Shown in pieces: positions 53,328 to 60,738 of a stretch of DNA of 64,000 bases (its first letter is position 1; every line of letters starts with the position of its first letter). The stretch spans positions 186,001-250,000 of the forward strand of contig NZ_JOEH01000016.1 of the NCBI RefSeq assembly GCF_000719095.1, written 5' to 3'. The position numbers and the translations under genes were made by a program. Below the pieces are notes generated by a model. The model did no database searches, was not told the origin of the DNA, and saw nothing but the letters and a program-made list of their open reading frames with translations. This stretch comes from Streptacidiphilus jeojiense (lineage in GTDB: Bacteria; Actinomycetota; Actinomycetes; Streptomycetales; Streptomycetaceae).

Positions 53328-53369
53328 TGCGCGAGGGCCCCGAAGCAGCTGCTTCGGGGCCCTCGCGCA
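53328..53369. terminator. Perfect 42-bp palindrome, bidirectional terminator
   Basis: Two 21-nt arms (53328-53348, 53349-53369) are exact complements with no spacer, centred on CAGCTG. It lies between the convergent secreted-protein gene and dapC and is therefore a likely shared terminator. Confidence 0.9.
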
Positions 53370-53386
53370 CGGACATCGGCGGGGTG

Positions 53387-54541
53387 TCAGCCGCCGAGGC
53401 GCTGCACCGCCGCGCGGACCCGCTCGTCGGTCGCAGTGAACGCCACCCGCACGAACCGGGCACCCGCATCGCCGTAGAACTCGCCGGGAGCGACCAGCAC
53501 GCCGTGCTTGGCCAGGTCGCCGACGGTGTCCCAGCAGGGCTCGTCGCGGGTCGCCCAGAGGTAGAGGCTGGCCTCGGAGTGCTCGATCCGGAAGCCGTTG
53601 GCCTCCAGCGCCCCGCGCAGCGCCTCGCGGCGGGCGGCGTAGCGGGCCCGCTGCTCGGTCACATGGGCGGTGTCGCCCAGCGCGGCGACCGTCGCCGCCT
53701 GCACCGGGGCGGGCACCATGAAGCCGCCGTGCTTCCTGATCTCCAGCAGCTCGCCCAGCACCGCCGGGTCCCCGACCAGGAACGCCGCCCGGTACCCGGC
53801 CAGGTTGGAGCGCTTGGACAGCGAGTGGACCGCCACCAGGCCGTCGTAGCTGCCGCCGCAGACGTCCGGGTGCAGCACCGACACCGGCTCCGCCTCCCAG
53901 CCCAGCTCCAGGTAGCACTCGTCGCTCACCAGCAGCACCCCGTGCTCCCTGGCCCAGGCCACGGTGCGGCGCAGCTCGTCGGCGGTCAGCACCCGGCCGG
54001 TGGGGTTGGACGGGGAGTTGAGCCACAGCAGCCTGAGGCCGTCCGGGTCCAGCTCCCAGGGGTCGTCGTAGACCACGTGGTCCGCCCCGGCCAGCCGCGC
54101 GCCGACCTCGTAGGTCGGATAGGCCAGCCGGGGGTAGGCCACCCGGTCCCCCGGGCCCAGGCCCAGCTGCGTCGGCAGCGAGGCGACCAGTTCCTTGGAA
54201 CCGACCAGCGGCAGCACATGGCGGTGCGTCAGCCCGGTCGCGCCGAGCCGGCGCCTGCTCCAGCCGACGAGGGCGTCCCGCAGCGCGGGAGTGCCCCAGA
54301 CGGTGGGGTAGCCGGGGCTGTCGGCAGCGTCCGTCAGTGCCTGCTGGACCAGTTGCGGGACGGGGTCCACCGGGGTGCCGACGGAGAGGTCGACGATGCC
54401 GTCCGGGTGCGCGGAGGCGGTGGCCTTGTACGGCTCCAGACGGTCCCAGGGGAACTCGGGGAGCAGCTTGGACACGCGCCGCGCCTCCCACCAGGAAGCG
54501 GTGGAAGGCGCGGGGGCGGTGCTGTCATGCACGGTGTTCAC
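53387..54541 (-). CDS. dapC: Succinyldiaminopimelate transaminase
   Basis: 384-aa fold-type I PLP enzyme. Lys243 (SLSKRSNLAGYR) is the Schiff-base lysine; NSPSNPTGR (~175-183) and SDECY (Asp207, Tyr210) are canonical PLP contacts. It transaminates N-succinyl-2-amino-6-ketopimelate, the step before DapE. Upstream and adjacent is a 7Fe ferredoxin, an arrangement conserved in actinobacteria. The C-terminal VLVAPGEFYGDAGARFVRVA is typical of this subfamily. Confidence 0.9.
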   Translation of the reverse strand: MNTVHDSTAPAPSTASWWEARRVSKLLPEFPWDRLEPYKATASAHPDGIVDLSVGTPVDPVPQLVQQALTDAADSPGYPTVWGTPALRDALVGWSRRRLGATGLTHRHVLPLVGSKELVASLPTQLGLGPGDRVAYPRLAYPTYEVGARLAGADHVVYDDPWELDPDGLRLLWLNSPSNPTGRVLTADELRRTVAWAREHGVLLVSDECYLELGWEAEPVSVLHPDVCGGSYDGLVAVHSLSKRSNLAGYRAAFLVGDPAVLGELLEIRKHGGFMVPAPVQAATVAALGDTAHVTEQRARYAARREALRGALEANGFRIEHSEASLYLWATRDEPCWDTVGDLAKHGVLVAPGEFYGDAGARFVRVAFTATDERVRAAVQRLGG

Positions 54542-54554
54542 TCGACTCTGCGCG

Positions 54555-54875
54555 TCACTGGTTCTGCGGCGGGAGGGCCGCGATGAACGGGTGGTCCTTC
54601 TCGATCAGGCCGAGCTTGGAGGCACCACCGGGCGAACCGAGGTCGTCGAAGAAGTCGACGTTCGCCTTGTAGTAGTCCTTCCACTCGTCCGGGGTGTCGT
54701 CCTCGTAGAAGATCGCCTCGACGGGGCAGACGGGCTCACAGGCTCCGCAGTCCACGCACTCGTCGGGGTGGATGTACAAGGACCTCTTGCCCTCGTAGAT
54801 GCAGTCGACGGGGCATTCTTCGATGCACGCCTTGTCCTTCACGTCGACACAAGGCTGCGCGATGACGTAGGTCAC
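54555..54875 (-). CDS. fdxA: 7Fe ferredoxin (3Fe-4S + 4Fe-4S)
   Basis: 106 aa from GTG 54875 (VTYVIAQPC), which has GAGGAGG at good distance. Cys9-x7-Cys17-x3-Cys21 binds the 3Fe-4S centre (ACIEECPVDC), and Cys40-x2-Cys43-x2-Cys46-x3-Cys50 (CVDCGACEPVC) the 4Fe-4S centre. It is a cytosolic electron carrier. The gene ends 14 bp before the dapC start and is likely co-transcribed with it. Confidence 0.95.
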   Translation of the reverse strand: MTYVIAQPCVDVKDKACIEECPVDCIYEGKRSLYIHPDECVDCGACEPVCPVEAIFYEDDTPDEWKDYYKANVDFFDDLGSPGGASKLGLIEKDHPFIAALPPQNQ

Positions 54876-54943
54876 GCTGACGTTCCTCCTCGTAGGGGCT
54901 GGCATTCGCGCAGGGGAGCGCGGCGTCGTCGATGCCCGCACCT

Positions 54944-54972
54944 AGTATCGCCGTTTCAGGACGGCGGTTGCA
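54944..54972 (-). promoter_or_regulatory. Candidate promoter of the ferredoxin-dapC unit
   Basis: On the minus strand, TGCAAC (54972-54967), 17 bp, GATACT (54949-54944), giving a ~65-nt leader. The -35 match is weak and overlaps the ribosome site of the divergent GNAT gene. Confidence 0.4.
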
Positions 54973-54987
54973 CCGGAGGTGGCGGGT

Positions 54988-56004
54988 ATGGCGGACAACA
55001 CTATCGGACATGGACGGCTGGAGATCCACATCACCCCGTCTGACCTGGGGCGACGTATTTCGGTGCGGCGGATCTTGGGCAGTTCGGAGGGGCGCCCGGT
55101 GTTCGGCGACGTCGTCGGCGTGCTCACATCGTGGGACGCCGGGGTGCTGACGGTGCTGAACCGGGCCGGTGAAGCCGTCTCGATCATGGAGGAGACGCTG
55201 GTCGCGGGCAAGGCGGTGCCGCCGGCGCCGATCCGGAGGACGGCCGCGGCGCCGGAGGATCCGGGGCCGGTCGCGCTGCAGCGGATCGCGGCCCGCGGCT
55301 GGCCGGCGGTGGAGACCGAGCCGCTGGGCGAGTGGGTGCTCAGGGCGTCCGGCGGCTTCACCCGGCGCGGCAACTCGGTGCAGACCCTGGGCGATCCCGG
55401 GATGCCCCTGGACGCCGCCCTGGACCTGGTCCAGGACTGGTACGCGCGGCGCGGGCTGGCCGCGCACGTCGAGCTGACCACCCCGGGCTCCCCCGAGGGC
55501 CTGGCCAAGCTGCTGGCCGACCGCGGGGCGGCCGAGGCCGAGACGCTGGTGCGCACCGCGCCCCTGTCGGCGCTCGCCGGCAGCGGGACGGAGCCCTCGC
55601 GGGTGCGGCTGGCGCGGCGGGCCGACGCGGCCTGGATGTCGCGCTACCGGCGGATCGGCGGCGACCCGGCGCGGGAGCGCGCGGCGCAGCAGGTCATCCA
55701 CGGCGGACCCTCGGTGTGGTTCGCCACGCTGGCCGTGCCGGGGCAGGAGGGTCCCGCCGCGATCGGACGGTGCGTCATCGACGGGGAGTGGGCCGGGTTC
55801 GGGGCCATCGAGGTGGTTCCGGAACTGCGCCGGCGCGGGCTCGCCTCCGAGCTGATGGCGGTGCTGGCGAGCCGCGCCGCCGAGGAGGGCGCCCGGGGCG
55901 CCTACCTCCAGGTCGAGGCGGGGAACACCCGCGCCGCCGCCCTCTACGACAAGCTGGGCTTCACCACCTCCTACCGCTACCACTACGCCCGCCTGGACTC
56001 GTAA
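54988..56004 (+). CDS. GNAT-family N-acetyltransferase with β-barrel-like N-domain
   Basis: 338 aa. The first ~80 residues are a small β-rich module (GRRISVRRILGSSEGRPVFG, VVGVLTSWDAGVLTVLNR); residues ~195-335 carry the GNAT acetyl-CoA signature (ELRRRGLASELMAVLASRAA) and AGNTRAAALYDKLGF, the usual C-terminal motif. The two-part layout resembles a group of mycobacterial GNATs. The substrate is unknown. ATG 54988 is supported by GGAGG 9 nt upstream. Confidence 0.83.
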   Translation: MADNTIGHGRLEIHITPSDLGRRISVRRILGSSEGRPVFGDVVGVLTSWDAGVLTVLNRAGEAVSIMEETLVAGKAVPPAPIRRTAAAPEDPGPVALQRIAARGWPAVETEPLGEWVLRASGGFTRRGNSVQTLGDPGMPLDAALDLVQDWYARRGLAAHVELTTPGSPEGLAKLLADRGAAEAETLVRTAPLSALAGSGTEPSRVRLARRADAAWMSRYRRIGGDPARERAAQQVIHGGPSVWFATLAVPGQEGPAAIGRCVIDGEWAGFGAIEVVPELRRRGLASELMAVLASRAAEEGARGAYLQVEAGNTRAAALYDKLGFTTSYRYHYARLDS

Positions 56005-56076
56005 CCGTCCCGAGCCGAGGCGCGTCGACGCCTGATGCACCCTCAGGTCCACCGGTGCCGCATAGAATCCCCCGCG

Positions 56077-56925
56077 ATGACCGAGGACAGCAGAGAGCGG
56101 TTCGCCGCCGAGGCGAGAGGCGAGACGCCCGATCTCGCTCTGCTGTGCCTGCTGATGGGCTTCGAGACGGATCTCGATCCCGCCGACGGCGGGATCGACG
56201 CCTGTCTGGCGCCGGCCCGGCGCGCGCTGGACCGGCTCAGCGCGCTGGCCGCCGCGGCCTTCCGCACCGCGGACCACCCGTCCCCGGCCGATACCGCCGC
56301 GCTGCTGGCCGGCGCGCTGGCCGGCTCCGCGGACCTCCGCGGCGGCCCCGGGGTCTACAAGCGGCTGGAGTCCTCCCTGCTGCACCAGGTGCTGCGGCGC
56401 GGGCGCGGGCTGCCGATCACCGTCTCGATCGTCTGGATCACCGTCGCCCGGATGCTGGACCTGCCGGTCTACGGCGTCGCCCTGCCGGGCCACTTCGTGG
56501 TCGGCATCGGCGACCCGGACGGCGAGCACGTGCTGGCGGACCCCTTCCACGGCGGCCGGGTGCTCTCCTGGGAGGAGGCCGAGGAGATCGCCGAGGAGGG
56601 CGGCTACCCGCTGGACACCGCGCTGCTGCGCCCCGCCGAGCCGCTGGACATAGTGCTGCGCGTGCTGGGCAACATCCGGGCCTGGGCGGCGGCGCGGCCC
56701 GAGCACGCCCGGACCCAGCTCTGGGCCGCGGAACTGTCGCTGCTGCTGCCCCGGCATCCGGCCCAGCTGCGCCTTGAGCGCGCGGAACTGCTGGTCAAGA
56801 CCGGACGGTTCGTCGAGGGCGCGGCGGAGATGGACTCCTACGCGGAGATCCTGGACGCCTTCGACCCGGAGTCGGCGAAACGGGTGCGGCTGGAGGCCCG
56901 GGCGGCCCGGTACCGGCTCAACTGA
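56077..56925 (+). CDS. SirB1/transglutaminase-like N-domain protein with TPR-like tail
   Basis: 282 aa. The SirB1_N-type core (~20-170) shows LLCLLMGFETDLDPADGGID, VLRRGRGLPITVSIVWITVA, GVALPGHFVVGI and ADPFHGGRVLSWEEAE; the typical Cys of transglutaminases is absent at the position reading LPITVSIVW, so catalysis is unlikely. A helical tail (~190-280) resembles tetratricopeptide repeats (HPAQLRLERAELLVKTGRF). ATG at 56077 fits the family start. Function unknown. Confidence 0.78.
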   Translation: MTEDSRERFAAEARGETPDLALLCLLMGFETDLDPADGGIDACLAPARRALDRLSALAAAAFRTADHPSPADTAALLAGALAGSADLRGGPGVYKRLESSLLHQVLRRGRGLPITVSIVWITVARMLDLPVYGVALPGHFVVGIGDPDGEHVLADPFHGGRVLSWEEAEEIAEEGGYPLDTALLRPAEPLDIVLRVLGNIRAWAAARPEHARTQLWAAELSLLLPRHPAQLRLERAELLVKTGRFVEGAAEMDSYAEILDAFDPESAKRVRLEARAARYRLN

Positions 56926-56961
56926 CCGGCCTCGACTGACCGCCCGTCATCCCCGACCCGG

Positions 56962-57567
56962 TCAGAGCCAGCCCTTCTCGCGGGCGATCCGGACCGCCTC
57001 GGTGCGGTTGCGGGCGCCGGTCTTCTGGATCGCGGCGGACAGGTAGTTGCGGACGGTGCCCTCGGAGAGGTGCAGCTGCTGTGCGACCTCGGCGTTGGCG
57101 GAGCCGTCGGCCGCGGCGGCCAGCACGTCGCGCTCGCGGGAGGTGAGCGGGTTGGCGCCCTCGGCCAGGGCGGCCGCGGCGAGGGTGGGGTCGATCACCC
57201 GCTCGCCGCGCAGCACCCGGCGGACCGCCTCGGCCAGCTGGGACGCCGGGGCGTCCTTCACCAGGAAGGCGTCGGCACCGGACTCCATGGCCCGGCGCAG
57301 ATAGCCGGGGCGTCCGAAGGTGGTCACGATCACGATCTTGGTGGCCGGGCGCTTGCGGCGCAGCAGCGCCGCGGCCTCGATACCGGTCAGGCCGGGCATC
57401 TCGATGTCCAGGATCGCCACCTCGACGTCATGGGCCACCGCGGCGTCCACCACCTCGTCCCCGCGTGACACCTGGGCGACGACGTCGATGTCGCCCTCCA
57501 GGCCCAGCAGCGCGGCAAGGGCTTCGCGGACCATGCCCTGGTCCTCGGCGAGGAGAATTCTGATCAC
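56962..57567 (-). CDS. NarL/DesR-type response regulator
   Basis: 201 aa: receiver domain with phospho-acceptor Asp54 (VAILDIEMPG) and conserved Lys in AFLVKDAPAS; LuxR-type HTH (~142-195; LTSRERDVLAAAADGSANAE, LHLSEGTVRNYLSAAIQKTG). Its start overlaps the kinase stop by 4 bp, so the two are coupled. The upstream ABC transporter genes on the same strand are its probable target; a palindrome at 60687-60714 is a candidate site. Confidence 0.92.
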   Translation of the reverse strand: MIRILLAEDQGMVREALAALLGLEGDIDVVAQVSRGDEVVDAAVAHDVEVAILDIEMPGLTGIEAAALLRRKRPATKIVIVTTFGRPGYLRRAMESGADAFLVKDAPASQLAEAVRRVLRGERVIDPTLAAAALAEGANPLTSRERDVLAAAADGSANAEVAQQLHLSEGTVRNYLSAAIQKTGARNRTEAVRIAREKGWL

Positions 57568-58784
57568 TGCTGCACGGTACCGGGCACGGCCTCCTCGACG
57601 GGACCGGTTGCCGCACGCAGCGGCACGAAGGCGCGGACGGTGAAGCCGCGGCCGCGCTCGCCGGGGCCGGCCTCCAGCCGGCCGTCCGCGAGTGCCAGCC
57701 GTTCGGCCAGCCCGGTCAGACCGTTGCCGTGGCCGGCCTTCTTGGCGCCGCCGCCGTCGTCGGCCACCTCCAGGCAGAGCGAACGGGTACCGCCCGGCTC
57801 CATGTGCTCGGACAGCCGGACGGTGCAGTGCAGGGCGCCGCTGTGCCGGACCACATTGGTCACGGCCTCGCGCAGCGCCCAGCCGAGCGCGCCCTCCTCG
57901 TCCGGGCCGAGTCTGGGGTGCGGGTCGGCGATGGCCGGATCGGTGTCGGTCTGGATGTCTGCCGCGGTGAGTGCGGTCCGGGCCGCGGCGATCTCGACGG
58001 CCAGCTTGGGCCTGCGGTAGCCGCCGATGGCCTCGCGCACGTCGACCAGTGCCTGCCGGCTCACCTTCTCGATGTCGTCGACCTGGGCCCGGGCCTCGGC
58101 GTAGCGCTCCTGGTCCATGAAGCGGGAGGTCAGCTCGGACTTCAGGGTGATCAGCGAGAGCGAGTGGCCGAGCAGGTCGTGCAGGTCCCGGGCCATCCGC
58201 AGCCGCTCGTCGGAGGCGGCCAGGGCGGCGACGGCCTGCCGGGCCTCGCGCAGTTCCTGCATGGTGCGGACCAGCCGCTGCAGTCCGGTCATCGCGGCGC
58301 CGCCGAGGAAGGCGGAGAGGGTGATCGGGATCAGCGACCCGGCGTCGCTGTGCAGCGTCAGGCCGGTGACCACGACCAGCCCGGTGACCACGCCCACCCC
58401 GTAGATGGCGTACCGCTGCGGGAGGATCAGCCCGCCGCTGACGGCGGTGTAGCTGTACAGCGCCAGCCAGTTGTCACCCAGGGTGAAGCAGGTGACGATC
58501 GCGATCACCAGCATCGCCCCGAGCAGCCACCCGTAGAGCGGGCTCCACCGGCCGGCCCCGCCGCTGACCGAGCGGCGCAGCACCAGCAGGGCGTAGCAGC
58601 CGAGGAAGAGCACCAGCAGGATCCAGCCCGCGATCCGTGCGCCGGCCTGGTGCGGACCCGCGACCAGATCGCTGACCGGGTAGGCCAGGTAGATCATCCA
58701 CAGGCTCATCCAGCAGAGCTTGACGAACTGCTGGCGCCGGTTCTCGGGCGGCTGCCCGATGCGCGGCGCTACCAAGTCGCTCAT
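57564..58784 (-). CDS. DesK-type sensor histidine kinase
   Basis: 406 aa: about six membrane helices in the first ~160 residues, a short coiled coil, a HisKA_3 phospho-acceptor helix with His202 (MARDLHDLLGHSLSLITLKS) and a C-terminal HATPase (ALREAVTNVVRHSGALHC, GGGAKKAGHGNGLTGLAER). The family often senses membrane state or cell-wall drugs through its helices; the stimulus here is unknown. It lies 73 bp after the ABC permease gene. Confidence 0.92.
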   Translation of the reverse strand: MSDLVAPRIGQPPENRRQQFVKLCWMSLWMIYLAYPVSDLVAGPHQAGARIAGWILLVLFLGCYALLVLRRSVSGGAGRWSPLYGWLLGAMLVIAIVTCFTLGDNWLALYSYTAVSGGLILPQRYAIYGVGVVTGLVVVTGLTLHSDAGSLIPITLSAFLGGAAMTGLQRLVRTMQELREARQAVAALAASDERLRMARDLHDLLGHSLSLITLKSELTSRFMDQERYAEARAQVDDIEKVSRQALVDVREAIGGYRRPKLAVEIAAARTALTAADIQTDTDPAIADPHPRLGPDEEGALGWALREAVTNVVRHSGALHCTVRLSEHMEPGGTRSLCLEVADDGGGAKKAGHGNGLTGLAERLALADGRLEAGPGERGRGFTVRAFVPLRAATGPVEEAVPGTVQQ

Positions 58785-58857
58785 GGTCGTCCCTTCCGGA
58801 CGGGAGGGCCGCCGGGGAGCGGAGGGCTCCCCGGCGGTTCGGAACGCTGACCGGCCG

Positions 58858-59580
58858 TCAGGCCTCCCTGCGGTCCCTGCGGTAGAGGAAGGATGCCAGC
58901 GCGGCGAAGGCGGCGGCGTAGGCGAGGATCGCGGTGAGTTCGCCGCCGCTCATCGAGCCCCCGGCCTGGGCCACCCGGCCGAGCTGGTTGTACAGCGCCA
59001 GCGGGGTCCACTTGGCGAAGTTCGCCATCGACCCGGTGAACTGGAAGTAGGTGCCGCCGAGCATCAGCAGCGCCATGTAGACGATCATCACGATCGGCTG
59101 CAGCGAGTCGGGGCCGGCCGAGTAGCCGAGGGCCACGCCCAGGGCGGCGAAGACGAAGCCGCCGACCCAGAGCACCAGGCCGAGCAGCAACCAGTTGCCC
59201 GCGGCGAGCCGGACCCCCTCGGAGTAGCCGACCGCGAAGGTGATCACGATCGCCGGCAGGGTGGAGGCGGCGGTGGCGGCGATCTTCGCGACCACGTAGC
59301 CGTAGCCGGGCAGCGCGGTCAGCCGCAGCTGGCGGGCCCAGCCGCTCTTGCGCTCCAGGGCGATCCGGGTGGCGTTGGTGTTCATCGAGGCGGAGACGGT
59401 GCCCAGGGTCGCCATGGTGACCATGAAGTACGCCTTGACCGAGACGCCGCCGAGGGTGTCCACGCCGCTGTAGGCGCTGACCATCAGCAGGTACAGGCCG
59501 ACCGGCATGACGATGGTGAAGACCAGGTACCGGCGGTTGCGGAGCACCCGGAGGATCTCCAGCCTGGTGAGCGTGATCAT
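58858..59580 (-). CDS. ABC-2 type transporter permease
   Basis: 240 aa with six helices (~18-36, 50-66, 98-120, 130-150, 160-185, 215-235) and the ABC-2 pattern (LRNRRYLVFTIVMPVGLYLL, MLGGTYFQFTGSM). Its ATG overlaps the ATPase stop (ATGA), so permease and ATPase are coupled. With the DesKR-type pair downstream this is an ABC exporter plus regulator module, like Bacillus YvfRS-YvfTU. Confidence 0.9.
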   Translation of the reverse strand: MITLTRLEILRVLRNRRYLVFTIVMPVGLYLLMVSAYSGVDTLGGVSVKAYFMVTMATLGTVSASMNTNATRIALERKSGWARQLRLTALPGYGYVVAKIAATAASTLPAIVITFAVGYSEGVRLAAGNWLLLGLVLWVGGFVFAALGVALGYSAGPDSLQPIVMIVYMALLMLGGTYFQFTGSMANFAKWTPLALYNQLGRVAQAGGSMSGGELTAILAYAAAFAALASFLYRRDRREA

Positions 59581-60584
59581 CGCGCGTTCTCCTCGGTCAG
59601 GTCTGCGGTGTTCCGGTCCGCAGTGTTCCGGTCGGCGGCGTCCTGCTCGCCGGTGATGGTGATGAAGGCCTGCTCCAGGCCCACGCCGGTGACCTCCAGG
59701 CCGCGCGGGTAGAAGCCGGCCCGGTAGATCGCGGCGACGGCCGCGTCGGCGTCGCTGCTGTTGATCCGGACCGTGTGCCCGCTGACGTCCAGTGAGTTCA
59801 CCCCGGGGACGGCATTGAGCAGCGACAGGTCCGCGCCGTCCTCCGGACGGAGGTCGAAGGAGATCTTGCGCAGCCCGGCCCTGGCCTTGATCTCGGCGGC
59901 GGTGCCGTCGGCGATCAGCCGGCCCTTGTGCACCACCAGCACCCGGTCGGCGATGGAGTCCGCCTCCTCCAGGTAGTGGGTGGCGAACAGCACCGTGCGT
60001 CCGGCGTCGGCCTGGGCCCGCATCACGGCCCAGAAGGCATGCCGGGCCGAGACGTCCATCCCGGTGGTGGGCTCGTCCAGGACGATCAGGTCGCTGTCGC
60101 CGGCCGTGGCCAGGGCGAAGCGGACCCGCTGCTCCTGGCCGCCGGAGAGCTTGTCGACCATGCGGTCGGCCAGCTCGGTGATCCCGGCGGTCTTCAGCAC
60201 GTCGTCCACGTCGTAGCCGCGGGGGTGGATGTCGCTGGCGAACTTGATCAGCTCGCGGACCTTCACGTCCGGCATCAGACCGCCGCTCTGCAGCATCACG
60301 CCGACCCGGCCGTCCAGGATCGCCTGGCGCGGGCTGCCGCCGAACAGGGTGACGCTGCCGGAGGTGGGTTCGCGCAGCCCCAGCAGCATGTCGATGCTGG
60401 TGGACTTGCCGGCCCCGTTGGGGCCGAGGAAGGCGACCGTCTCCCCCGGGTGCAGGGTGAGGCTGATGTCGTTGACCGCCCTCACCGTGCCGAAGTGCTT
60501 GCTGACCCCGCGGAAGGCCGCGACCTCCCCGGAGCCGCGACCCCTTCGGGCCTCCCCCGTGACCTGCTCTACGGACGTGCTCAT
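59577..60584 (-). CDS. ABC transporter ATP-binding protein
   Basis: 335 aa: Walker A GPNGAGKS (~54-61), Q-loop VGVMLQSGGLMPDV, signature LSGGQEQRVRFAL, Walker B LIVLDEPTTGMD and H-loop FATHYLEEAD, followed by a C-terminal regulatory part (~220-310). A short DRNTADRNTAD tandem repeat near the end has no known role. ATG at 60584 is chosen after GAGGGAG; the frame is open to 60707 but runs through the upstream palindrome. Confidence 0.92.
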   Translation of the reverse strand: MSTSVEQVTGEARRGRGSGEVAAFRGVSKHFGTVRAVNDISLTLHPGETVAFLGPNGAGKSTSIDMLLGLREPTSGSVTLFGGSPRQAILDGRVGVMLQSGGLMPDVKVRELIKFASDIHPRGYDVDDVLKTAGITELADRMVDKLSGGQEQRVRFALATAGDSDLIVLDEPTTGMDVSARHAFWAVMRAQADAGRTVLFATHYLEEADSIADRVLVVHKGRLIADGTAAEIKARAGLRKISFDLRPEDGADLSLLNAVPGVNSLDVSGHTVRINSSDADAAVAAIYRAGFYPRGLEVTGVGLEQAFITITGEQDAADRNTADRNTADLTEENAR

Positions 60585-60686
60585 CGCTTCGCCTGCTCCC
60601 TCGTCGACCTGCGGCTTCAGCTCTTCCTGCGGACATCCACAAGACTGGCGGAGCGGTCGGCGCGACGGCAGTGCAGCCGGTCCCGA

Positions 60687-60714
60687 ACCCGGCATGACGG
60701 ATGTCATGCCGGGT
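60687..60714. promoter_or_regulatory. Perfect palindrome upstream of the ABC operon
   Basis: 12-bp arms ACCCGGCATGAC / GTCATGCCGGGT separated by GGAT. The core ATGAC-N4-GTCAT is the sort of dyad bound by NarL/FixJ-type regulators. It lies 103 nt before the ABC ATPase start and 25 nt after the S9 peptidase stop, so it may be an operator, a terminator of the peptidase gene, or both. Confidence 0.55.
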
Positions 60715-60738
60715 CTGCGGATCCCGCACGACCGGTGG

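Noticed and set aside
58858..60729. 623-codon frame joining two transporter genes
   Set aside because: Its upper part is out of frame with the ABC ATPase; only the permease from 59580 is real.
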